Assembly: GCA_024405635.1 (NCBI GenBank)
Contig: JAKSOL010000022.1
Span: 1-53,058 of the forward strand
Length of the DNA stretch: 53,058 nt
Direction of reading: 5' to 3'
DNA from: Salinivirgaceae bacterium
GTDB taxonomy: Bacteria; Bacteroidota; Bacteroidia; Bacteroidales; SZUA-534
Shown: piece by piece, positions 1 through 7,383 of the stretch
How the letters are laid out: every line of letters begins with the position of its first letter
Numbering within the stretch: position 1 is the stretch's first letter
Notes under the pieces: model-generated
What the model was told of the DNA's origin: nothing
The model's input: only the letters and a program-made list of their open reading frames with translations
Databases searched by the model: none
Made by a program: the position numbers and the translations under genes

Positions 1-70
1 AAATATATGCCATAAAAATATATGCCATAAAAATATATGCCATAAAAATATATGCCATAAAAATATATGC
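1..70. repeat. 15-bp tandem repeat, about 4.7 copies
   Basis: The unit AAATATATGCCATAA is repeated without a mismatch four times, followed by a 10-base partial copy. The window begins inside the array, so its full copy number is unknown. It is non-coding on both strands as far as I can see and may lie in the intergenic space after an upstream gene. Confidence 0.95.
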
Positions 71-442
71 AAATCATCTAAATATCTAAACCGTTTTTCT
101 ACTTTTACCGCATCACCATTCTTCATAAACAACCCAAAACCAACCCGCCAAGTTGAGTATGAACTTGAGTGACAGATGTAAAAAAGCAGAAAACGGTATT
201 CTGAGTTTGTTTTTGCAAGCAAAGCAATAGCCACCCACGTTTTTGTTTTTATATCTCTTGTTTAAATTTTTAACCAGCTACTTGGGTGCTTAGCGCAACA
301 CCGTTTTTGTACAAAACAGAAAGAACCAACTATGCAGAGCCATTGACCAACAAGGTTGGAGAAAATGGGGAAACAAAACTTAAAGAGGAGAACGAGCAAG
401 CCTTAAGTTGCTCGAAAAACAAAAAACTATACAATAAACAGT
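71..442. other. Intergenic region before the metallopeptidase gene
   Basis: I see no convincing gene here. A GTG-started frame from 286 to 495 runs into the next gene and has no recognisable features. A purine-rich AAGAGGAG lies at 382-389, too far from the ATG at 443 to act as its ribosome binding site. A weak 6-bp inverted repeat occurs at 149-167. No good match to the TTTG-N19-TAnnTTTG promoter was found. Confidence 0.5.
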
Positions 443-2170
443 ATGAAAAACAAACTATGGTTGCTATGCTTACCTTTGCTATGCGTAAGTTGTAGCGACG
501 ACGAAGTTATTACACCTACTTCAACCGAAACGCAAGAAGTGCCAGTTGCAAATGTTGTTTGCACAATAGGCAAAAAAATTGACGACCCATACAATATAGA
601 TAACATGCGAAAAGCATATCGAAAGTTGTATGCAAGCAACAATGGAGTAACCCACGAATCGGAAATACAACCAACGCACAAGTATTTAAGATTCCTGCCA
701 AAAGACGAAGAAGAATACAACATGCTGCGAAACGACACAACTATTGAATGGTTTGACTATCCATTGCACTATGAAGCACCCGATGGAATGGGCTCATATC
801 ATGACCCAGCAATTCCAGCCGACAAACCAACCTATCAATATTGTGTTTTGCCAATCGACAAAGCAGAGCCAAACGTTTATTATGAGCTGATATACGAGTG
901 CTATTTCCCTGATACTGAAGAAAAAGAAAACGATGGTAAACTATATGCCGCCAAGAAACACAGTGTAAAATTTAATCAATCGCTGGAATTAGAGGCACTG
1001 AAACTTACCAACCATTTACCACAAAACTATACACTTGATTCTTTGAACGCACTTGAAGCATCAAGGTTTACACCGTATGGATACATAATGTTGTATGACA
1101 ACTATTTAAAAAGAGAAGTGCCCTTACGTCATGTTAAAGTAAAGATACAAACTGCTACACGGTATGAAACATTGTGGACCGATAAGAATGGATACTATAA
1201 ATCGAAAAACAATTATCAGTTAAAGGCGAGTCGAAAAGTGGTTTGGGAAGCAAGTGAATGGGATATTAGAGATGGAGCCACATCGCAGGCAAGTTATACA
1301 TCATCCTCAAGTAAAAACGAGCGATGGGATTGGCATATTAGCGACACATGCAAAAACAAACCTCATTGCCATTATGCTTATACACATAGGGCTTTGATGC
1401 AAACCATTGACAGAGGAAATGAGCATTTAGATTTGCCAGATTTTGGAGGCAAACTAAAGATAAGGGTGATAGATGATAAAAATCCAGAGAAAGATTTGGG
1501 TACAACTAAAGCTAGGCGAATTAGATGGGGCGAATGGAGTATTGGTTCCGATATTAAGCTGTGGACATATTATGATGGCTCGAATCCCAAAAGTAGAGTC
1601 GATCCAGTGGAATTTATTTCAACGACATGCCATGAACTAGGACATGCGATACATGCAAGTAAAGTTAGTAAAGATGTTTTTAAAGCTCAACGTTGCGATA
1701 TAACCGAGGCCTGGGCTGAGTTGATAGGTTGGTATATGACCCGAGCTGAATACAATTACTATTATTCGGAGTTCCCTAATGATGGGTATTCGTATTTGTC
1801 TGAAACTGATTTTTATCCTAATAGGATAATGATAGGGTGGCCATATGATTATACAAAGGATTCTACTGATATTAATTATAGTCCAGTGTTTGTTGACTTA
1901 ATGGATGAGATTAATCAGCAGAAAAGTTATATCTTAACTTATTCAATCTACACATCTAATAACTTAACTTCTTCATACTATTTATGCAGACCTAATGATA
2001 ATGTTAGTTTTTATCTCTTAAAAGAGATTCAAGAAATGGTAGAAAATGGTGTAACTTCATACAAAGATATTTACGATTGGGTACTTAAAAAACCTAAGAA
2101 GAATAAAAAAGAAGATATTGATGAATTATTTAAAACTTATATAAAATTTAATAATCCTAAAAAATATTAA
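443..2170 (+). CDS. Putative zinc metallopeptidase lipoprotein
   Basis: A 575-residue predicted lipoprotein. A short basic and hydrophobic signal ends at Cys17 in the motif LCVSC. The residues after it (SDDE) are acidic, a pattern that in Bacteroidota often goes with export of lipoproteins to the cell surface. The clearest functional sign is HELGH at residues 397-401 followed by ITEAWAE at 420-426, which fits an HExxH metallopeptidase with Glu422 or Glu426 as third zinc ligand. A segment around residues 225-260 (TDKNGYYKS) resembles a small beta-sandwich of the carboxypeptidase-regulatory type. The second half of the gene is more AT-rich than the first. It lies 2 nt before another lipoprotein gene, so the two probably form one transcript. 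Substrate unknown; I do not recognise a named peptidase family. Confidence 0.8.
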   Translation: MKNKLWLLCLPLLCVSCSDDEVITPTSTETQEVPVANVVCTIGKKIDDPYNIDNMRKAYRKLYASNNGVTHESEIQPTHKYLRFLPKDEEEYNMLRNDTTIEWFDYPLHYEAPDGMGSYHDPAIPADKPTYQYCVLPIDKAEPNVYYELIYECYFPDTEEKENDGKLYAAKKHSVKFNQSLELEALKLTNHLPQNYTLDSLNALEASRFTPYGYIMLYDNYLKREVPLRHVKVKIQTATRYETLWTDKNGYYKSKNNYQLKASRKVVWEASEWDIRDGATSQASYTSSSSKNERWDWHISDTCKNKPHCHYAYTHRALMQTIDRGNEHLDLPDFGGKLKIRVIDDKNPEKDLGTTKARRIRWGEWSIGSDIKLWTYYDGSNPKSRVDPVEFISTTCHELGHAIHASKVSKDVFKAQRCDITEAWAELIGWYMTRAEYNYYYSEFPNDGYSYLSETDFYPNRIMIGWPYDYTKDSTDINYSPVFVDLMDEINQQKSYILTYSIYTSNNLTSSYYLCRPNDNVSFYLLKEIQEMVENGVTSYKDIYDWVLKKPKKNKKEDIDELFKTYIKFNNPKKY

Positions 2171-2172
2171 GT

Positions 2173-2610
2173 ATGAGATTCAGATTACTTTGTATAATAT
2201 CATTATTCTTATTGATATTAGCATCTTGTGATAATAAATGGGAGGATGTAGGTAATGGAGAGGTTGCTAAACCAATTATATATACCTATGACACAACTAT
2301 TCAGATACGATATTATATTGAAGGAAAAAGTTTTGAAGAAAAATATCCGTTTAAGGAATTATGTAAAAACACAAGTAATGTTGAAACTTTACCTATTTTC
2401 TTTCAAATAGATTCTGCCATTGTTTTCAACCAAGATAAAGATTCAGTAAAATGTATTAAAGGGGATAATGACACAAGGAATATTTTACTAGAAAAAAACT
2501 ATACTAAGTCTATAATATGGAATCCTTCTAAAACAACTATAGTAGAATATGCCATTGAAAATTCGTATTTCTCTGATAGCAATTACGTAAATCCATTGAT
2601 TCAATACTAG
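2173..2610 (+). CDS. Small lipoprotein of unknown function
   Basis: A 145-residue predicted lipoprotein with a clear signal and lipobox (LILASC, Cys at about residue 19). It starts 2 nt after the stop of the metallopeptidase lipoprotein and is followed by a good terminator, so the pair is likely a two-gene operon. The mature part holds many acidic and aromatic residues and no motif I recognise. It could be a partner or inhibitor of the peptidase, but that is inference from position only. The gene is strikingly AT-rich compared with the housekeeping genes that follow. Confidence 0.75.
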   Translation: MRFRLLCIISLFLLILASCDNKWEDVGNGEVAKPIIYTYDTTIQIRYYIEGKSFEEKYPFKELCKNTSNVETLPIFFQIDSAIVFNQDKDSVKCIKGDNDTRNILLEKNYTKSIIWNPSKTTIVEYAIENSYFSDSNYVNPLIQY

Positions 2611-2634
2611 CAACATTGTTTTAATACAAATAAC

Positions 2635-2672
2635 CGCCAGCAACCAAGCAAAATTGAGGTTGTTGGCGTTTT
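2635..2672 (+). terminator. Rho-independent terminator of the lipoprotein operon
   Basis: An 11-bp stem (CGCCAGCAACC with GGTTGTTGGCG, one G-U pair), a 12-nt loop and a TTTT run lie 25 nt after the stop codon. Confidence 0.8.
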
Positions 2673-2744
2673 GCATCAGTTACATGCGTTTAATTGTTAA
2701 TAACTTGCTATGAGTGGACAGAAAAATTGCCAACATTAGCAGTG

Positions 2745-2843
2745 AAATTTGAGAAAAAAGCAACTCAAGCAAAAACGTAAGTGCTTAAAACATTGGCAAA
2801 TAGCAGTAAAAGGTTAATTTTTCAACAAATTTGAGAAAAAAGC
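2745..2843. repeat. Pair of 17-bp direct repeats upstream of rplU
   Basis: AAATTTGAGAAAAAAGC occurs identically at 2745-2761 and 2827-2843, 82 bp apart. The second copy ends 10 bp before the -33 element of the rplU promoter. TAGCAGT also precedes both copies (about 2738 and 2802), so this may be a decayed local duplication or a pair of AT-rich upstream elements. Confidence 0.8.
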
Positions 2844-2853
2844 GCAGCATAGT

Positions 2854-2884
2854 GTTGTTAGTTGTGCAAAGTTTCATACTTTTG
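2854..2884 (+). promoter_or_regulatory. Bacteroidetes-type promoter for rplU-rpmA
   Basis: GTTG at 2854-2857 and TACTTTTG at 2877-2884 are separated by 19 bp, close to the Bacteroidetes consensus TTTG-N19-TAnnTTTG. The rplU start codon is 37 bp downstream, a normal leader length. Confidence 0.75.
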
Positions 2885-2921
2885 CAGTCCAAAGTTGTAA
2901 AAAACAAAAAGCATAGTTTAT

Positions 2922-3233
2922 ATGTACGCAATAGTAGAAATCGCAGGTCAACAATTTAAAGTTGAGAAAGACTCAAAAGTATTCGTGCATCGTTTAGATG
3001 CAGAAGAAGGTGCCGTTGTTGATTTTGACAAAGTGTTGTTGGTAGACAACGAAGGCACAGTGAAAGTAGGAAAACCAGTTGTTGAAGGTGCAAAAGTATC
3101 AGCAAAAGTACTTGGCAACGTTCAAGGCGACAAGGTATGGGTATTCAAGAAATTGCGCCGCAAAGGCTATCAAAAAATGAACGGTCACCGTCAGCAATTC
3201 ACCCAAATTCAAATTGAAAACATAATTGCTTAA
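2922..3233 (+). CDS. rplU: 50S ribosomal protein L21
   Basis: A 103-residue protein of normal L21 length. It opens with [14 protein letters not shown] and carries the basic C-terminal RNA-binding segment [19 protein letters not shown] at about residues 75-93. L21 binds 23S rRNA in the large subunit. rpmA follows after 12 nt, the usual bacterial L21-L27 pair, and serS lies beyond a terminator. A strong promoter sits just upstream. Confidence 0.97.
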   Translation: MYAIVEIAGQQFKVEKDSKVFVHRLDAEEGAVVDFDKVLLVDNEGTVKVGKPVVEGAKVSAKVLGNVQGDKVWVFKKLRRKGYQKMNGHRQQFTQIQIENIIA

Positions 3234-3245
3234 AAACTTAAAGTT

Positions 3246-3500
3246 ATGGCACATAAGAAAGGTGTTGGTAGTTCAAAGAACGGTCGTGAGTCAGAGAGCA
3301 AACGACTAGGAGTAAAAATATTTGGTGGTCAAAAAGCTGTTGCTGGTAACATTCTTGTTCGCCAACGCGGTACTCAACACCACCCAGGAAACAATGTTGG
3401 TCTTGGTAAAGATCACACCCTGTTTGCTTTGGTTGACGGAACTGTTTCGTTTGCCAAGAAAAAAGATAACAGATCATACGTATCTGTTATTCCTGAATAG
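3246..3500 (+). CDS. rpmA: 50S ribosomal protein L27
   Basis: An 84-residue L27 starting [16 protein letters not shown], so there is no cleavable N-terminal extension of the kind found in Firmicutes; the flexible N-terminus reaches the peptidyl transferase centre. The conserved segment [15 protein letters not shown] (about residues 35-49) is intact. It is co-transcribed with rplU and is followed 22 nt after the stop by a terminator. Confidence 0.97.
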   Translation: MAHKKGVGSSKNGRESESKRLGVKIFGGQKAVAGNILVRQRGTQHHPGNNVGLGKDHTLFALVDGTVSFAKKKDNRSYVSVIPE

Positions 3501-3522
3501 TAACTAATCTTACAAAATAAGG

Positions 3523-3558
3523 AAAGAGGGTGCCTCGTATTGGGCAACCTCTTTTTTT
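3523..3558 (+). terminator. Terminator of rplU-rpmA
   Basis: An AAAGAGG arm pairs with CCTCTTT and an inner TGCC pairs with GGCA, separated by one mismatch. A run of seven T follows. It separates the ribosomal protein pair from serS, though readthrough is possible because serS has no obvious promoter of its own. Confidence 0.8.
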
Positions 3559-3581
3559 GTTTTTTGAAAAAATATTAAATT

Positions 3582-4859
3582 ATGCTTACCCTAAAATTCA
3601 TTCAAGAAAATCGCGATGCGGTTATCAATGGTTTGAAGATTAAAAACTTTGATGCTGAACCTTATGTTAACCAAATTTTGGCTAAAGATGAGGAACGTCG
3701 CAAAACCCAATTGGAACAAGACAACATTTTGGCCAACATTAACAAAATTTCAAAAGAGGTTGGCATTTTGTTTAAAGAAGGTAAGGCTGACGAGGCCAAT
3801 GCGCTTAAAGAGCAAAGTATTAAACTGAAAGAAGACCAAAAAGTTCTTGGTACTAAACTAGAGGCCATTGAAAAAGAGTTGAACGAGATTTTGGTTAAGT
3901 TGCCTAACTTGCCTTATAAACTTGTTAAACCAGGTAAAGGTGCCGACGACAACGAAATTGTGAAACTTGTTGACGACAAAATTCCTCATCTTCCTACCGA
4001 TGCTCTTCCTCACTGGGAATTGGCTAAAAAGTATGACCTTATCGACTTTGAATTGGGAGTTAAAATTACAGGTGCGGGTTTCCCTGTTTACAAAGGAAAA
4101 GGTGCAAAATTGCAACGTGCGCTTATTAATTTTTTCCTTGCTGAAAACGAAAAAGCTGGTTTCCTTGAAATTCAACCTCCTTACGTTGTAAACGAGGATT
4201 CGGGTTATGGAACCGGTCAATTGCCCGACAAAGAGGGTCAAATGTACCACTGCAACTTGGACAACTTGTATCTTATTCCAACAGCTGAGGTGCCTGTTAC
4301 AAACCTTTATCGCGATGTAATTGTATCAGAAAAAGATTTTCCAATAAAAAATACAGCATATTCGGCATGTTTCCGTCGTGAGGCTGGTTCGTACGGAAAA
4401 GATGTTCGTGGTTTGAACCGTTTGCATCAATTTGACAAGGTTGAGATTGTTTGCATTGAGCATCCTTCGCGCTCGTACGAGACTTTGGACATGATGGTAG
4501 CTCATGTTGAGTCGTTGGTACAAAAATTGGGTTTGCCTTACCGTATTCTTCGTTTGTGTGGTGGCGATATGAGTTTTACTTCGGCTATGACTTATGATTT
4601 TGAAGTTTACTCTGCTGCTCAACAACGCTGGTTGGAGGTTAGTTCGGTTTCAAACTTTGAAACATTCCAAGCTAACCGCTTGAAATTGCGTTACAAAGAT
4701 GAGGCTACTAAAAAGACTCAGTTGGCACATACTCTTAATGGTAGTTCGCTTGCTTTGCCTCGCATTGTTGCAGCTTTGCTTGAAAATAACCAAACACCTG
4801 AGGGTATTAAGATTCCTGAGTGCTTGCAAGCATTTATGGGAACCGACATTATTAAATAA
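3582..4859 (+). CDS. serS: Seryl-tRNA synthetase
   Basis: A 425-residue class II aminoacyl-tRNA synthetase that charges tRNA-Ser (and tRNA-Sec where present). The first 110 or so residues are a charged long-helix arm (EERRKTQLEQDNILANINK and similar) that grips the tRNA. The catalytic part shows motif 2 as ACFRREAGSYGKDVRG and RLHQFDKVE (about residues 262-288), and motif 3 near the end as LNGSSLALPRIVAALLENNQ. Length is normal. It follows rpmA, as is common in Bacteroidota, and has its own terminator. Confidence 0.97.
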   Translation: MLTLKFIQENRDAVINGLKIKNFDAEPYVNQILAKDEERRKTQLEQDNILANINKISKEVGILFKEGKADEANALKEQSIKLKEDQKVLGTKLEAIEKELNEILVKLPNLPYKLVKPGKGADDNEIVKLVDDKIPHLPTDALPHWELAKKYDLIDFELGVKITGAGFPVYKGKGAKLQRALINFFLAENEKAGFLEIQPPYVVNEDSGYGTGQLPDKEGQMYHCNLDNLYLIPTAEVPVTNLYRDVIVSEKDFPIKNTAYSACFRREAGSYGKDVRGLNRLHQFDKVEIVCIEHPSRSYETLDMMVAHVESLVQKLGLPYRILRLCGGDMSFTSAMTYDFEVYSAAQQRWLEVSSVSNFETFQANRLKLRYKDEATKKTQLAHTLNGSSLALPRIVAALLENNQTPEGIKIPECLQAFMGTDIIK

Positions 4860-4895
4860 TTGGCAAATAAACGGTTAATTAGTTAATATAAAATT

Positions 4896-4924
4896 AAGCC
4901 CAGCCTTATTGGCTGGGTTTTTTT
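4896..4924 (+). terminator. Terminator of serS
   Basis: A perfect 7-bp stem (CCCAGCC with GGCTGGG), a 5-nt loop and seven T lie 36 nt after the serS stop. Confidence 0.9.
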
Positions 4925-4987
4925 GTTCATAGTTTGTCATATTTTAGAAAAGCTACAAATGATATACGCGAAAAGTAAACAGACATT

Positions 4988-5018
4988 TTTGCAACAAACT
5001 AGCTACCGAGTATCTTTG
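4988..5018 (+). promoter_or_regulatory. Consensus Bacteroidetes promoter for the CNNM/CorC gene
   Basis: TTTG at 4988-4991 and TATCTTTG at 5011-5018 are exactly 19 bp apart, a full match to the known -33/-7 consensus. The ATG at 5038 is 19 bp beyond the -7 element, so the leader is very short. Confidence 0.85.
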
Positions 5019-5037
5019 ACGCACAAAACCTAATACT

Positions 5038-6285
5038 ATGTATATTCTGATAATCATTTCGTTGCTATGTGCAGCATTCTTTTCAAGCATCGAGGTTGCT
5101 TATGCCTCTGCAAACCGTCTGCGCATTGAGATTGACAAAAAACAATATCAGCACTATTCTGGCATCATTGATATTTTTTTGCAAAATCCGTCACGCTTTT
5201 ATGCAACTGTTAATGTAGGCAATGTATTGTCGGCATGCTTGTTAACATATGCCACATGCGAGTTGTATGATAGGTGCTTTAATTATACGGGCGGAATTTA
5301 CACTCAAGTATTTTCGGTTTTTGGAGTAGCAGCAGGAGCATATATTTTAATAGGCGTGTTGTTTCCTCGATTGTTTGCGCAACACGAGAATGTTAACTTA
5401 TTGCGTCTGTTTTCGGTCCCAATGTTGGTTTTCTACTACTTGTTTTTTCCTATTTATAAGTTGTTGTTTTTGATTGCCAAAATGTTGGTTAACATGTTCA
5501 GTCGCAAGTGTGTAAAAACAAATAAGGCAGAGTATTGGGGTATGGTAGATTGGGAAGAATTGGCCGATAATAATCAACAAGCCACAACCGACGAACCAAG
5601 CAACGACATTAAAATTTTGCAAAATGCGCTTGATTTTTCAAACGTAAAAGTGCGCGAGTGCATGGTTCCGCGACCTGAAATTGTAGGCATTTCAGCCAAC
5701 GATAGCATTGACAATTTGCGTAGGAAGTTTATAGAGTCAGGATTGTCAAAAATAATTGTGTATGGAGCCGATATTGACCATGTTGTGGGCTTTGCTCCAT
5801 CTATTTCACTATTTCATAAACCCACTAACATTAGTGCTATTACACGCGAGTTGCCTATTGTTCCCGAAACAATGACAGCAAACCGTTTGCTAACACTATT
5901 TATTCAAAATCACCGCAGTATAGCTTTAGTAGTTGATGAGTTTGGTGGAACTTCGGGCATTGTTACTATGGAAGATATTTTGGAGGAGATTGTGGGCGAT
6001 ATTCAAGATGAGTACGACAAAAAACGATATCGCGAAACAAAACTATCCGACAATCATTTCCAATTTTCGGCCCGTCTTGAAATTGACTACATAAATGAAA
6101 AATACGACCTTAATCTGCCCACTTCTGATGAGTATGAAACCATAGCTGGTTTAATTTTAGCACACTACGGTAATATTCCTAAAACCAAAGACGTAATCAA
6201 CATAAAAGGTTTTAAACTAACCATTTTGCGTGCATCATCAACCAAAATAGAGTTGGTTGACGTTGTACGTGTTGATGAAGAATAG
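5038..6285 (+). CDS. CNNM/CorC-HlyC family transmembrane protein (GldE-like)
   Basis: A 415-residue protein with the layout of the CorC/HlyC or CNNM family: an N-terminal DUF21 membrane domain with about four hydrophobic segments (residues 1-150), a pair of CBS domains (about 200-325), and a C-terminal CorC_HlyC domain (about 345-410). The family signature VVDEFGGTSGIVTMEDILEE begins at residue 298. Members are linked to magnesium or other ion transport; the Bacteroidota homologue GldE is associated with gliding and T9SS function. Which applies here cannot be told from sequence. It is a single-gene unit with its own promoter, and its stop is only 2 nt from the stop of the convergent gene. Confidence 0.88.
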   Translation: MYILIIISLLCAAFFSSIEVAYASANRLRIEIDKKQYQHYSGIIDIFLQNPSRFYATVNVGNVLSACLLTYATCELYDRCFNYTGGIYTQVFSVFGVAAGAYILIGVLFPRLFAQHENVNLLRLFSVPMLVFYYLFFPIYKLLFLIAKMLVNMFSRKCVKTNKAEYWGMVDWEELADNNQQATTDEPSNDIKILQNALDFSNVKVRECMVPRPEIVGISANDSIDNLRRKFIESGLSKIIVYGADIDHVVGFAPSISLFHKPTNISAITRELPIVPETMTANRLLTLFIQNHRSIALVVDEFGGTSGIVTMEDILEEIVGDIQDEYDKKRYRETKLSDNHFQFSARLEIDYINEKYDLNLPTSDEYETIAGLILAHYGNIPKTKDVINIKGFKLTILRASSTKIELVDVVRVDEE

Positions 6286-6287
6286 TC

Positions 6288-7352
6288 TTATTTGTCAAGT
6301 ATAATGTTATTGTTTACAGGGTCGCGAAAGTAAGCAATAGCAAAGTCGAAATAATTTTGCGAGTTAATGTAAAGCGATGCAATATCGGAAGTTAAGATAT
6401 TGAAGCGTTTGTCGGAAATAGGATTGATAATAGGACTTACAATAAATTTTGGCGATGCCGATTGAACAAGGTCAATGTTCTTTTCCAAAAATTTGGTAAG
6501 TGCTATGTTTGGTAAGTCAAACACAACATTTATGCTACCGCGCTCAAGTAACGAAAGTTCTTTTTGACTTGAAGTTATAAAACTGAATTGAATAGTGTCA
6601 ATGTAAGGTAATTGGTCGTTGTGTAAGTGGCGATAGTAGTTTGGATTATAAGTAAGAGTAACTGTTTTGCCTGGTTGTTTTGAGTATTGCAGATAATAAG
6701 CGCCCGAACCAACAGTGCCGTTTATGCCATAAGTGTTGTATGCTTCGGGGGCAAAAACAAGTGCATTTACTCCAGCAAGGTAGTGCAAAAACAATTCATC
6801 AGGCTTTTTAAGTGTAATAGTTAGTACACTATCCGATAGAGCTTTAATGCCATCAATGCAAGCTGTGTCGTTGTTTTTTGCAATTGCTATAAAGTTGTCG
6901 CTGCCAATAATGTTTTCAATTTGGCGCGATGCTGTGTAGCCATTAGCCATTTTATGTCGGCAAATCTGTTCAATTGAGTATTTAACATCTTTTGCTATAA
7001 TGCGGCGGCCTTTGCCGTTAGCAAAACATATGTCGTTGTGAAAATAAGCATTGCTATTTAGCAAAAATGAGTAGGTTAAGCCGTCGGGCGAAACAGAAAA
7101 ACTTTTGGCCAACGATGGTATAATATTCAGAGTGCGAGGATTATAGCGTACCAAGCCGTCAAAAACTTGGGTAACAATAATCTGTTCGCTACGCTTTTCA
7201 ATTTGGCCAGGAAAAATAGTGTGCGGAATGTCGTTGATATTCATTCGTAGTGTGCCACCATATTTTTCGCCGTTACGTATGTTTTGTTTTTGGCATCCGC
7301 ATAGCACTAATCCAGCCAATGCCAATACTGAAATTAAAAGGCCTTTTTTCAT
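6288..7352 (-). CDS. Shortened ABC transporter substrate-binding lipoprotein (SBP family 5)
   Basis: A 354-residue lipoprotein with lipobox LVLCGC (Cys19). The body follows solute-binding family 5, the oligopeptide and nickel binders: YGGTLRMNINDIP near the N-terminus, VTQVFDGLVRYNPRTL and SPDGLTYSFLLNSNAYFHND, then DVKYSIEQI and VGSGAYYL. Typical members have 500-560 residues, so the distal part of the ligand-binding fold is missing. The coding frame ends 2 nt from the convergent CNNM gene. No permease or ATPase gene is nearby. It may be a degenerate transporter remnant, or a short form with a new binding role. The truncation is seen directly; its effect is inference. Confidence 0.8.
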   Translation of the reverse strand: MKKGLLISVLALAGLVLCGCQKQNIRNGEKYGGTLRMNINDIPHTIFPGQIEKRSEQIIVTQVFDGLVRYNPRTLNIIPSLAKSFSVSPDGLTYSFLLNSNAYFHNDICFANGKGRRIIAKDVKYSIEQICRHKMANGYTASRQIENIIGSDNFIAIAKNNDTACIDGIKALSDSVLTITLKKPDELFLHYLAGVNALVFAPEAYNTYGINGTVGSGAYYLQYSKQPGKTVTLTYNPNYYRHLHNDQLPYIDTIQFSFITSSQKELSLLERGSINVVFDLPNIALTKFLEKNIDLVQSASPKFIVSPIINPISDKRFNILTSDIASLYINSQNYFDFAIAYFRDPVNNNIILDK

Positions 7353-7383
7353 TGTATTAACAAAAGTTTTTCAAGGTTATTAG

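Larger units (their letters stand above)
2611..2921. other. Spacer between the lipoprotein operon and rplU
   Basis: This 311-base gap holds the terminator at 2635-2672, a pair of 17-bp direct repeats at 2745-2761 and 2827-2843, and the rplU promoter at 2854-2884. I see no gene in it. Confidence 0.7.

Noticed and set aside
286..495. GTG-started frame of 69 codons before the metallopeptidase gene
   Set aside because: It overlaps the signal peptide of the next gene, has no recognisable feature and shows low-complexity composition.
3858..4250. 130-codon minus-strand frame inside serS
   Set aside because: It lies wholly within a well supported gene and its composition mirrors the sense codons.
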